From assembly GCF_900102625.1 (NCBI RefSeq), contig NZ_FMZC01000005.1, positions 1-64,000 of the forward strand: a stretch of 64,000 nucleotides of DNA. Direction: 5' to 3'. A program made the translations under genes and the position numbers. Each line of letters opens with the position of its first letter. Positions within the stretch are counted from its first letter, which is position 1. A model generated the notes under the pieces. That model saw only the letters and a list, made by a program, of their open reading frames with translations, was not told the origin of the DNA and searched no databases. The stretch comes from Paracidovorax valerianellae. GTDB taxonomy: Bacteria > Pseudomonadota > Gammaproteobacteria > Burkholderiales > Burkholderiaceae_C. Below, piece by piece: positions 8,112 to 15,944 of the stretch.

Positions 8112-10673
8112 ATGGCCCGCCGCATCCCCACCCCTCACCTTTCCGCCGTGGAACGCCGCCCGCGCTTTCGCGGACTGCCGGCCAGCGGCATCGTTCTCGT
8201 GGCCGGGTTGGCCGCTGCGCTGCTCGCCGCGGTGGCCGTGGCCTTGCTGGCCATGAACGACATGCGCACGACCATGGCCGCCAGCCAGGCGCAGGCCCAG
8301 TTGCTCGCCCGAATCATCGAAAGCCAGGCCGCCCGCACCATCGAAGCCGGCGACATGGCCCTGGGCATGCTGGCGCATTCGCCCGCCATGACCGAAGCCC
8401 GCCCCGACCGGGAGGCGATGGAATCCGCGATGCGTCAGGTGCTGGTGGGGCTGTCCTTCATGCGCGGCGTGGCAGCGGTGGACACCAAAGGCCTGGTGAT
8501 CGCCAGCACCGTGAGCGGCGAGGCGGGTACCTACATCGACGTCTCGAAACTGGGCCCCTGGACCGAAGAGGAGCATGAGCGGATCGGCCCTCTGATACAG
8601 GGCCGCGGCCTGGGCAGCCTGCGGCGCACGACCGCTCCCGACACCTCGCCGCCCGGCATTTCGTTCATTCCGCTGCTGCGTGGTTTCCGCACCGACGGCG
8701 GCAAGGACCTGATGATCGTGGGGCTGATGAATCCCGGTGCGCTGTCGAACTTCCAGTACCTCACGCTGGAGTCGCTCAGCTACGACGCGGTGATCGCCAG
8801 CGACGACGGACAGGTGCTGGCGACTTCCGCCCCCACCGCGGCGCTGGTGGGCCAGCGCATCGACGGACTACCCATCTTTCATAGCTACCTGCCCCAGCGC
8901 GACATCGCCAGCTACGTGGGCCAGGGCGTGCTGGGCAGCGACCGCATCCTGGCTTTCCGTGCCTCTCGCGACAAGCCGCTGGTGGCCATCGTCGAGGAGC
9001 CCCTCGCCATGGCGCAGAGCCGATGGCTGCAGGGCGCAAAGAGCTTCCTGGGCATCGGCCTGGCCGCCGTGCTGCTGGCGCTGGGGCTGACGGCCACCGC
9101 CTGGCGCGGCCTGCGCTCGCGGGAGGCAGCGCAGCGCTCCATGAACCTGGCGCAGCGAAAGATCGCACAGAGCCAGCACGACCTGGCGGTGCTGATCAGC
9201 AGCGTGCAGGAGCTGATCTTCCGCACCGATGCGCAGGGCGTCATCACCTATGCCAACGCGCGGTGGGACACCCTGAGCGGTCGCAGCCCATCGCATGCCG
9301 TCGGGCAGAAACTGCAAGACATCGTCGATTCGGTGAGCCGCAGCGATGTCACGGCGATGCTGGACACCGCCTCCACCGCGCAGGCACGCACCTGCCAGGC
9401 GCTGATCCGCACCGCCGAAGGCCGCCACCTGCTGTTCGAGCTGGCGGTGGTGCCACTCATCAGCGAAGGGCGCATCGCCGGTTTCGCGGGCAGCGCGGTG
9501 GACGTGACCGAGCGCTGGCAGGCACAGCTGAAACTCCACGCGCAGCTGGCTTTCCAGAACCTGCTGCTCGATACGAACCCGCTGCCCATGTCGCTCACCG
9601 ACACGAACCAGTGCCTGGTGCTGGTGAACCGTGCCTGGGAGGAATACAAGGGCCAGCCCCGCGCGCAGGTGATCGGCGAAAAGCTGCATGCCTTCTTGCC
9701 GCACGAAGAGGCCACGGTGCTGGAAGAAGCCAACCGCCAACTGCTGGCGCGAGGCGGCCAGGTGACGCTGGAAACCCGGCTGCTGCACGGCGACGGCTCG
9801 CGCCGCGACGCGCGCATCTTCAAGGCCGCGGTGACCGACGAAGCGGGCCAGGCCACCGGCGTGCTCAGCATCCTGATGGACGTGACCGACTTCCGCATGG
9901 CCGAGCGCGCCATCCAGGAAGCGCGGGACGCGGCGGAGGAAGCGTCGCGCACCAAGTCGGAGTTCGTGGCCAACATGAGCCATGAGCTGCGCACGCCGCT
10001 GCAGTCGATCATCGGCTTCGCCGAACTGGGCACCCTGGGCTCGCCGCGCAGCCCCACCGATCCTCGGCTGGCGGCGATGTTCGGCGACATCCACTCTGCC
10101 GGGCAGCGCATGCTCACCCTGGTGAACGATCTGCTGGACGTGGCCAAGATCGAGAGCACGGTGGGCACGTTCCATCTGGAACGCATCGACCTGCGCGGGC
10201 TGATCCGCTCGGTGGCGCGGGAGTTCGAGCCCTTGCTCGCACGGCACCGGTTGCACCTGCAGCTGGACCTGCCGGACCTGCCGCTGGTCGCCAAGGCCGA
10301 CCCTCTGCGGTTTCAGCAAGTGGTGCGCAACGTGCTGGCAAACGCGGTGAAGTTTTCACCCGGCGGATCGACCATCGAACTGCGCGGCTTTCTCGATGGC
10401 CTGACGCAGATCCACATCGAGGTCGAAGACCAGGGGCCCGGCATTCCTGATGAAGAGCTGGAGCGCATCTTCGAGGCCTTCGTGCAGTCGAGCAAAACGC
10501 GCGACGGCTCCGGCGGCACCGGCCTGGGCTTGGCCATCTGCCGCAAGATCGTCGAGACCTTCGGCGGCCGCATCCATGCGCGCAACGCGGCCCAGGGCAG
10601 CGTCTTTCACATCGTGCTGCCGGCCCGCGGCTTCTCCGAAACCATGCCGGCGCCACTGGCGGCGCTGGCCTAG
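8112..10673 (+). CDS. PAS-domain sensor histidine kinase
   Basis: An 853-aa membrane sensor kinase. TM1 is at about residues 24-48, followed by a ~260-residue periplasmic sensor (dCache-like size) and TM2 at about 308-330. Two PAS domains follow at about 355-465 and 480-600. The HisKA dimerisation domain carries phospho-acceptor His at about 624 in NMSHELRTPL. The HATPase has N (NVLANAVKFSP), G1 (DQGPGIPDEE) and G2 (GGTGLGLAI) boxes and runs to about residue 840. There is no receiver domain. The gene is co-transcribed with the binding protein just upstream, and the two receiver proteins encoded divergently are its likely phosphotransfer partners. All catalytic motifs are intact. Confidence 0.9.
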   Translation: MARRIPTPHLSAVERRPRFRGLPASGIVLVAGLAAALLAAVAVALLAMNDMRTTMAASQAQAQLLARIIESQAARTIEAGDMALGMLAHSPAMTEARPDREAMESAMRQVLVGLSFMRGVAAVDTKGLVIASTVSGEAGTYIDVSKLGPWTEEEHERIGPLIQGRGLGSLRRTTAPDTSPPGISFIPLLRGFRTDGGKDLMIVGLMNPGALSNFQYLTLESLSYDAVIASDDGQVLATSAPTAALVGQRIDGLPIFHSYLPQRDIASYVGQGVLGSDRILAFRASRDKPLVAIVEEPLAMAQSRWLQGAKSFLGIGLAAVLLALGLTATAWRGLRSREAAQRSMNLAQRKIAQSQHDLAVLISSVQELIFRTDAQGVITYANARWDTLSGRSPSHAVGQKLQDIVDSVSRSDVTAMLDTASTAQARTCQALIRTAEGRHLLFELAVVPLISEGRIAGFAGSAVDVTERWQAQLKLHAQLAFQNLLLDTNPLPMSLTDTNQCLVLVNRAWEEYKGQPRAQVIGEKLHAFLPHEEATVLEEANRQLLARGGQVTLETRLLHGDGSRRDARIFKAAVTDEAGQATGVLSILMDVTDFRMAERAIQEARDAAEEASRTKSEFVANMSHELRTPLQSIIGFAELGTLGSPRSPTDPRLAAMFGDIHSAGQRMLTLVNDLLDVAKIESTVGTFHLERIDLRGLIRSVAREFEPLLARHRLHLQLDLPDLPLVAKADPLRFQQVVRNVLANAVKFSPGGSTIELRGFLDGLTQIHIEVEDQGPGIPDEELERIFEAFVQSSKTRDGSGGTGLGLAICRKIVETFGGRIHARNAAQGSVFHIVLPARGFSETMPAPLAALA

Positions 10674-10713
10674 CCGGCGCGCCGCAGGGCAGTCCGGCCC
10701 GCCCCGGCCCCGC

Positions 10714-11736
10714 TCAATACTTGGCGAAATTCGCCGTGATGCGCTGGCGCAGGTATTCGCCGGCCTGAATGGCGGGGTATTTGCGGCCCGGGCCTTCGAC
10801 CGCTGCGTCCTCGTTCGCCTGGCAGAAGAACGCCAGGCTGTAGCGCGCGCCCTGGTATTCGTGCGGCAGCGGATTGCGCACGCGGTGGAAGTTGCTGGGC
10901 AACTGGTCGTCGCTCCAGCGGGTCAGCATGTCGCCGATGTTGCAGGTGATGACGCCTTCGGCCGGCTCCACGCTGGTCCACTGGCGGCTTTCCATCTCCT
11001 TGCCGGGCAGCACCTGCAGGCCACCCTGCCCGGGGCGCTGAAACAGCAGCGTGAGGCAGTCGAAATCGGTGTGCGCGCCCGCGCGCCACAGGCCCAGTTC
11101 GTCCTTGAGCGCCGGGTCCACCGCGAAATAGTGCAGCATGCGCAGCGTGCTCTGGTAGGCCGCGCTGGACGGGTCGTGCGCCTGCGTGAAGAAGTCCTGC
11201 GCAAAACCCAGCTTGTGCGCAAAGCACGACAGCAGTTGCATGCCCACGTGCCAGCACTGCGACTCGAATCGCAGCGTCGCTTCCTGAAAGCCCGGCAGTT
11301 CGGCCTCGGTCGGCCACAGGCCGGCCATGCGCGGCCGCGTGACTTGATACGACTCCTTCTGGTCAGGCGTGCGGGTGGACGGCCGCACCTGCGCCTTGTG
11401 CTCCCAGCCCGCATTGCGCGCCAACGGCCACTGCGCCTTGGTCTCGCGGGGCAGGTCGAAAAACGCTTCGGCACGCGCGAAGGCGCTGCGGATGTCTTCC
11501 ACCGGAATGCCGTGGCCTGTCACCTGGAAGAAGCCGATCTCCACCGAGGCGCTCCACAGCTGCTCGGCAATCTCTTCCTTGCGGTGTTCGAAATCCGTCA
11601 GGTCGATGCGGCGGATTTCGCGCGTGCTGGTTTCAGCGCCCAGGCCGCCCATGCGGGCTTCCTTTTCCAGTTCGGCGCGGACATCGGCCGTGGTGGCGTG
11701 GCTGGCGGTGGTGGGATGGTCGGTCGTGCTCTGCAT
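10714..11736 (-). CDS. 2-oxoglutarate/Fe(II)-dependent dioxygenase, isopenicillin N synthase family
   Basis: 340 aa. It has the N-terminal DIOX_N region (IGFFQVTGHGIP, about residues 65-76) and a C-terminal double-stranded beta-helix with the iron ligands HTDFD (His-x-Asp) and the distal His in NFHRVRNP. The cosubstrate-binding Arg of RYSLAFF is present. It should couple 2OG decarboxylation to hydroxylation or ring chemistry on an unknown substrate. The ATG at 11736 gives the family N-terminus; upstream codons lack similarity. It is divergent from the NMT1-type binding protein gene, and the two share mirror-image upstream sequence (11888-12267), so co-regulation is plausible. Nearby purine/urea-related genes suggest, but do not prove, a nitrogen-scavenging substrate. 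Confidence 0.85.
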   Translation of the reverse strand: MQSTTDHPTTASHATTADVRAELEKEARMGGLGAETSTREIRRIDLTDFEHRKEEIAEQLWSASVEIGFFQVTGHGIPVEDIRSAFARAEAFFDLPRETKAQWPLARNAGWEHKAQVRPSTRTPDQKESYQVTRPRMAGLWPTEAELPGFQEATLRFESQCWHVGMQLLSCFAHKLGFAQDFFTQAHDPSSAAYQSTLRMLHYFAVDPALKDELGLWRAGAHTDFDCLTLLFQRPGQGGLQVLPGKEMESRQWTSVEPAEGVITCNIGDMLTRWSDDQLPSNFHRVRNPLPHEYQGARYSLAFFCQANEDAAVEGPGRKYPAIQAGEYLRQRITANFAKY

Positions 11737-12334
11737 GGCTTCCTCGTCGTGGATACAAGGCCCATGGCGGTGCGGATGAAGGCAGGCATGCACTGCGCCA
11801 CGGGGCTCTTGAAGGGACAAAGGCAGCGCCCGGCAGCGCACGCCGGCCGGCAAGGCCACGTGCGCCGGCGACCGCCACCGGCTTCAAGAGCAATGACCCG
11901 CCGACGGGACTGCGCGGGGCAGGCCATCGGGCTGAACGCTTCTACTCTTGCCGGCACCGTAAGCAAATGGCACGCCAGGGCGGCGCTCCGTGTGGCATTG
12001 CCTGGTCCCCTCGCTGGGCGTCGGCGCTTCGGTGGCCGGCCTGTGCCCGCCTCCCCGCAACGGGGATCGCGGTGCACCAGGAACGCGACCTTTCGCTGGC
12101 GATGCACCGCCATGCAGCGGTGGGCGCATTGCCACAGCGCCGTCCCTTGGCACGCCGCCCACGCTGCCCTGTAGCCGATCGCGGGCATGCTTCCTGCAAC
12201 GCTCACCGCGAGTAGAAGCGTTCAGCCCGGCCTGTCCCACGACGGCGCCGGTGCCCGGAAATTGCTCAGTTCGCACCGATGCACGGCGCCGATGTGCCGT
12301 GGCCGGTTGTCCGTACCGAACCTGGAGCCCCGCC
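11737..12334. other. 598-bp divergent intergenic region containing long inverted repeat arms
   Basis: No gene is supportable here; open frames on both strands have non-conserved, Arg/Ala/Pro-rich translations. The notable content is the pair of ~60-bp inverted arms described separately. The central ~260 bp contain further imperfect symmetry, for example GCGGTGCA / TGCACCGC at 12069-12076 and 12103-12110. Confidence 0.6.
11888..12267. repeat. Inverted repeat pair flanking the divergent promoter region
   Basis: A perfect 20-bp inverted repeat: 11928-11947 (CGGGCTGAACGCTTCTACTC) and its complement at 12210-12229. The symmetry continues outward through GGGGCAGGCC / GGCCTGTCCC and GAGCAAT / ATTGCTC (11888-11894 and 12261-12267) at nearly equal spacing (33 vs 31 nt), so each arm is ~60 bp. 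It could be duplicated operators serving both divergent genes, or the termini of a small non-autonomous element (MITE-like). No clear target-site duplication was found. Confidence 0.7.
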
Positions 12335-13372
12335 ATGCAACGCCGCCGCTTTCTCTCCACTTCCGCCGCCTCCGCCCTTGCCGCTACGCTGGGCTCCTCC
12401 CTCGCAGCCCCCGCCGTGCACGCGCAGGGCAAGCTCACACCGCTCAAGTTCACGCTCGACTTCCGCGTGACCAGCCAGACGGGGCCGTTCTTCCTGGCCG
12501 AGTCCAAGGGCTACTACAAGGAAGAGGGACTGGACGTGACCATCGACGTCGGCTCCGGCTCGGTGGCATCGATCACGCGGGTGGCCAGCGGCGCCTACGA
12601 CCTGGGGCTGGGCGACATCAGCGCGCTCGCCGAATTCCATGCGCAGAACGCCGATGCGCCCGTACAGGCCATCTACCAGTACTACAACCGCGCGCCCTTC
12701 GTCATCATCGGCCGCAAGGACCGCGGCGTGACGGCCGATTTCCAGTCGCTCAAAGGCAAGCGGGTGGCCGCGGCCGCCGTGGAGTCCACCCGCCGCAGCT
12801 GGCCCATGGTGGCGCGGCAGCTGAACACCAGCCCCGAGCTGTTCCAGTGGGTCACCACCGACTTCAGCGCGCGCGACAACGTGATGGTGCGCGGCGACGT
12901 GGACGCGGCCACCTACTTCCACGATTCGGCCGTGTCGCTGTTCGCGCGCATGCCCCCGCAGGACCTGGCCGTGCTCGAATACGGCAAGACCGGGTTGAAC
13001 CTGTACGGCAACGCCATCCTCGCCGGGCGGCTGCTTCAGGAGCGGCCCGATGCGGCGCGGGCCTTCCTGCGCGCCACCCACCGCGCCCTGCGCGAAACGC
13101 TGGCCAGCCCCGATGCCGCGATGGCCGCCATCAAGGCGCGCGAACCCATCCTGAACATGGACATGGAACGCGCCCGCTGGGCCATCACGCGGCAGTACAT
13201 CGCCACCGCCGAGACGCAGGCGATCGGCCTGGGCGGCGTGCAGCCCGACGTGCTGGCGCGGCAGATCGACGAGATCGCCACCACCTTCAACCTGGCGCGC
13301 AAGCCGGCGGCGGAGCGCGTGTTCAATCCGGCGTTCCTGCCTGCGGCCGCCGACCGCAAGGTGGCGGCATGA
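12335..13372 (+). CDS. ABC transporter substrate-binding protein, NMT1/THI5-like
   Basis: 345 aa with a Tat-like signal peptide (RRRFLSTSAASALAATLG at residues 3-20, ending in HAQG). The mature part has the NMT1/SsuA-type fold: LTPLKFTLDFRVTSQTGPFF, GYYKEEGLDVTIDVGSGS, and a C-terminal domain with YIATAETQAIGLGGVQPDV. Such proteins bind pyrimidine precursors, nitrate/sulfonate-type or aromatic ligands. No permease or ATPase gene is adjacent in the window. The stop overlaps the start of the deaminase gene (ATGA), so both are translated from one message, which points to a nucleobase-like ligand by inference. Confidence 0.85.
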   Translation: MQRRRFLSTSAASALAATLGSSLAAPAVHAQGKLTPLKFTLDFRVTSQTGPFFLAESKGYYKEEGLDVTIDVGSGSVASITRVASGAYDLGLGDISALAEFHAQNADAPVQAIYQYYNRAPFVIIGRKDRGVTADFQSLKGKRVAAAAVESTRRSWPMVARQLNTSPELFQWVTTDFSARDNVMVRGDVDAATYFHDSAVSLFARMPPQDLAVLEYGKTGLNLYGNAILAGRLLQERPDAARAFLRATHRALRETLASPDAAMAAIKAREPILNMDMERARWAITRQYIATAETQAIGLGGVQPDVLARQIDEIATTFNLARKPAAERVFNPAFLPAAADRKVAA

Positions 13373-13875
13373 GCGCCCCGCTGCCCGAAGAGGTGCCGCT
13401 CGGCGAACGCGATGGCCTGTATTTGCGCCGTGCCATCGCCCTGGCCGATCAGGCCCGTGCGCGCGGCAACCGCCCGTTCGGCGCCGTCATCGTCGGGGCG
13501 GACGACCGCATCCTGGCCGAGGCCTGGAACAGCAACGGCGAAACGGGCGACTGCACGGCCCATGCCGAGACCTCGGCCGTGCGCCTGGCCAGCCCGAAGC
13601 ACCCGCGCGAGGCGTTCGCGCAGGCCACGCTGTATTCCTCCGGCGAGCCCTGCGTCATGTGCGCGGGCGCGATCTTCTGGGCCAACATCGGCCGCGTGGT
13701 GTACGGCATCGATGCCGTGCGGCTGCGCGCGTTCCGTGGCGAGCGGCTGGACCAGCGCGACGCCGAGCTGTCGTGCCGCGACGTGTTCGCCGCCTCGGCC
13801 CACCCCATCGAATGCATCGGCCCGGCGCTGATCGAAGCGTCTTCGGCCTCCCACCAGGGGGCGTGGAAAGCCTGA
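13369..13875 (+). CDS. Nucleoside/guanine deaminase family (CDA fold)
   Basis: A 168-aa zinc-dependent cytidine-deaminase-fold protein. The zinc site and catalytic Glu are visible: HAETSAVRLA (His-Ala-Glu) and PCVMCAGAI (Pro-Cys-x-x-Cys). RPFGAVIVG and AWNSNGETGD upstream match guanine/nucleoside deaminases rather than tRNA-specific TadA. It probably deaminates guanine or a related base/nucleoside in the cytosol. It overlaps the binding-protein gene by 4 bp and is 85 bp upstream of ureD. Confidence 0.85.
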   Translation: MSAPLPEEVPLGERDGLYLRRAIALADQARARGNRPFGAVIVGADDRILAEAWNSNGETGDCTAHAETSAVRLASPKHPREAFAQATLYSSGEPCVMCAGAIFWANIGRVVYGIDAVRLRAFRGERLDQRDAELSCRDVFAASAHPIECIGPALIEASSASHQGAWKA

Positions 13876-13905
13876 GGCGTGCCGCGGGCAGCTCAATGCC
13901 AAATC

Positions 13906-13960
13906 GGCCTCCTGCCGGCGTATATCATGCGGTAATAGCTCACTATTTGATAGCAAACGC
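13906..13960 (+). repeat. Dispersed intergenic repeat, decayed copy
   Basis: GGCCTCC at one end and ATTTGATAGCAAACGC at the other, as in the four better copies, with a diverged centre. It directly abuts the ureD start codon. Confidence 0.5.
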
Positions 13961-14791
13961 ATGACCTGGCACGCCCAACTGCAACTGGACTACCGCCGCG
14001 AGGCCGATCGCACGGTGGCACGCTTCGAGCACGACGGGCCGCTGCGCATCCTGCAAAGCCTGTACCCCGAAGGCGATGCGGTATGCCACAACGTGCTGGT
14101 GCATCCGCCTGGCGGGCTGGTCGGCGGCGACACGCTGGACATCCGCACCACGGTCGCGGCCGGCGCGCACGGCCTCGTGACCACCCCTGGAGCCACCCGC
14201 TTTTATCGCTCCACCGGCGCCCCCGCGCTGCAGCGCACGCACGCGGTGCTGGCGCCCGGTGCGCGGCTCGAATGGTTGCCCCTCGAAGCCCTTTGCTACA
14301 ACGCCTGCCAGGCCGAGAACCGGCTCACGCTGGAGGTGGCCCCAGGCGCCGAATGCCTGGGCTGGGACGTCACCGCGCTGGGCCTGCCGCACGCCGGCCA
14401 GCCCTTCGAAACCGGCTGCTTCACGCAGCACATCGAAGTGCCGGGCGTGTGGCTGGAGCGCGGCCGCATCGATGCGGCCGACAAGCTGCTGCTCGACGGC
14501 AGGTTGGGTTTGGCCGGGCACCGATGCATGGCGTCGATCTTTTTCATCGCAGGCGAGGCCCTGGCCCGCGACCGGCGCGAAGGCGCGCTGGACGTGGCGC
14601 GCTCCGCCATCGACGCGCACCCGCTGGCAGCGACTGCCGGCGCCACCAGCCCGCACCCGAACGTGGTCGTCGTGCGCGTGCTGGCGCCGGTGGTGGAGCC
14701 TGCCATGGCCCTGCTGCAGACCGTGTGGGCCGCCTGGCGCGCGCACTGCTGGCAAATGCCGGCGCAACGGCCGCGCACCTGGTCGGTGTAG
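13961..14791 (+). CDS. ureD: Urease accessory protein UreD (isolated)
   Basis: 276 aa with the UreD/UreH core: HPPGGLVGGDTLDI, ATRFYRS, LEWLPLEALCYN and a RMASIFFIAG-like segment (HRCMASIFF). UreD scaffolds UreF/UreG on apo-urease during nickel insertion. The gene looks intact, but no ureA, B, C, E, F or G follows; the next gene is an L,D-transpeptidase-like protein. In related genera ureD normally heads the urease operon, so this copy is either an orphan after deletion of the operon or the structural genes lie elsewhere. Confidence 0.88.
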   Translation: MTWHAQLQLDYRREADRTVARFEHDGPLRILQSLYPEGDAVCHNVLVHPPGGLVGGDTLDIRTTVAAGAHGLVTTPGATRFYRSTGAPALQRTHAVLAPGARLEWLPLEALCYNACQAENRLTLEVAPGAECLGWDVTALGLPHAGQPFETGCFTQHIEVPGVWLERGRIDAADKLLLDGRLGLAGHRCMASIFFIAGEALARDRREGALDVARSAIDAHPLAATAGATSPHPNVVVVRVLAPVVEPAMALLQTVWAAWRAHCWQMPAQRPRTWSV

Positions 14792-14984
14792 CCGCGCGGC
14801 TGCAAACTAACAACGGCAGCGCGGAGCAAACGATCGGTCGGGCGATACGTCCGGTCACCCTGCATTACAAAAATGCACCGGCATGCGCTGGGCCCACTTC
14901 TAGAATCGGCCGGCCGCGCTGAACCGCCCCGGGTGTCCCGCCTGCGGCGCCCTTCCCCAGCGCGGCCCAACCCCCGCCTTCACC

Positions 14985-15488
14985 ATGTCCGATCCCTACG
15001 CCCTGGAGCGCAGCCGACCCCACGCCCCCGGATGCCTGCAATCGAAAATCGCACTGCAATTCGACGGCAAAGTCCTGCGGGCCACCGGCACGCAATCCGT
15101 GCTCGCCTTGCCCGCAGTGTCCGGAAAACCAAAGAACGGCCACTTCGACTACTCCACCGAATGGCAGAAGACCCGCAACGCCGGGCCGATTCCCGAGGGC
15201 GACTACTGGATCCAGCCGTCCGAGATGTGGGCCAACAACTGGCTCAAGAACCTGTACCGCTCGCCGCGCGTCGCGTGGGGCAATTTCCGGCTCACCATCC
15301 ATCCGTATCCAGGCACCGAAACCCATGGCCGGGGCGGCTTCTTCATCCACGGCGGGGCGAACCCGGGCAGCGCAGGCTGCATCGACCTGACCGTGCACAT
15401 CGACAAGTTCGTCGAAAAGCTCAAAAGCGAACTGGGAGGCCTGCCCGAATGCTACATACCGCTCACCGTCCGCTATCCACCCGGCTGA
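14985..15488 (+). CDS. L,D-transpeptidase-like protein, Tlde1/DUF2778-type candidate T6SS effector
   Basis: A 167-aa protein without a signal peptide. The C-terminal half carries the L,D-transpeptidase-type catalytic signature IHGGANPGSAGCIDL (His122, Ser129, Cys132). The preceding segment NAGPIPEGDYWIQP is typical of the DUF2778/Tlde1 group, in which enzymes exchange or cleave peptidoglycan stems when delivered to the periplasm. A cytoplasmic cell-wall enzyme only makes sense if exported by a secretion system such as the T6SS. The stop overlaps the start of a four-TM protein by 40 bp, the layout of effector/immunity pairs. Family assignment rests on motif recognition. Confidence 0.75.
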   Translation: MSDPYALERSRPHAPGCLQSKIALQFDGKVLRATGTQSVLALPAVSGKPKNGHFDYSTEWQKTRNAGPIPEGDYWIQPSEMWANNWLKNLYRSPRVAWGNFRLTIHPYPGTETHGRGGFFIHGGANPGSAGCIDLTVHIDKFVEKLKSELGGLPECYIPLTVRYPPG

Positions 15489-15859
15489 CCGGCCTCGCGC
15501 TGGCCCTCCTGCCGGGGATGGCCTTCGCCGAGGTCAGTGACAAGGAGCCTTCGCTCTGGTTCATCTGGGTCGTGGCGCTCGCGGCCTCGGGCATCTGCAT
15601 GGCCGCCATGGCCCACCGCCGGTGGCTGGGCGCCGTGCTGGCGGTGCTGCCGGCGCTGTGGTTCGCCGGGCTGCTGATGGAGATCCATTCCCCCGACGTC
15701 GGCCCTTACCTCTATGCCGAGCAGGGCTGGAGCTATTACCTGCAGGCCTACCTCGCGCTCACCGTGTTCGTCGGCAGCCTGGTGCTCGGCCTGCGAATGC
15801 GCGAACGGCGGCGCAAACGGCCGCGCGATGCAGCCGCCACTGCACGGCCGCCGGCTTAA
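15449..15859 (+). CDS. Small multi-pass membrane protein, candidate immunity protein for the Tlde1-like effector
   Basis: 136 aa, starting inside the 3' end of the effector gene in another frame. Hydrophobic segments are visible at about residues 13-28 (LTGLALALLPGMAFA, possibly a signal/TM), 38-57 (WFIWVVALAASGICMA), 62-80 (LGAVLAVLPALWFAGLL) and 97-117 (QAYLALTVFVGSLVLG). The tail is strongly basic (RERRRKRPR), predicting a cytoplasmic C-terminus. No known domain recognised. A membrane location would place it where a periplasm-acting toxin must be neutralised. Alternative: an unrelated membrane protein with accidental overlap. Confidence 0.65.
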   Translation: MLHTAHRPLSTRLTGLALALLPGMAFAEVSDKEPSLWFIWVVALAASGICMAAMAHRRWLGAVLAVLPALWFAGLLMEIHSPDVGPYLYAEQGWSYYLQAYLALTVFVGSLVLGLRMRERRRKRPRDAAATARPPA

Positions 15860-15944
15860 AGCCCGCGCACCCCGCGGCCCATCGCGAGTTGCGCCCGAGG
15901 ACAGCACTGAGTCAACAGTGCCGAGCCCTCGGAACGCAGCGGTA

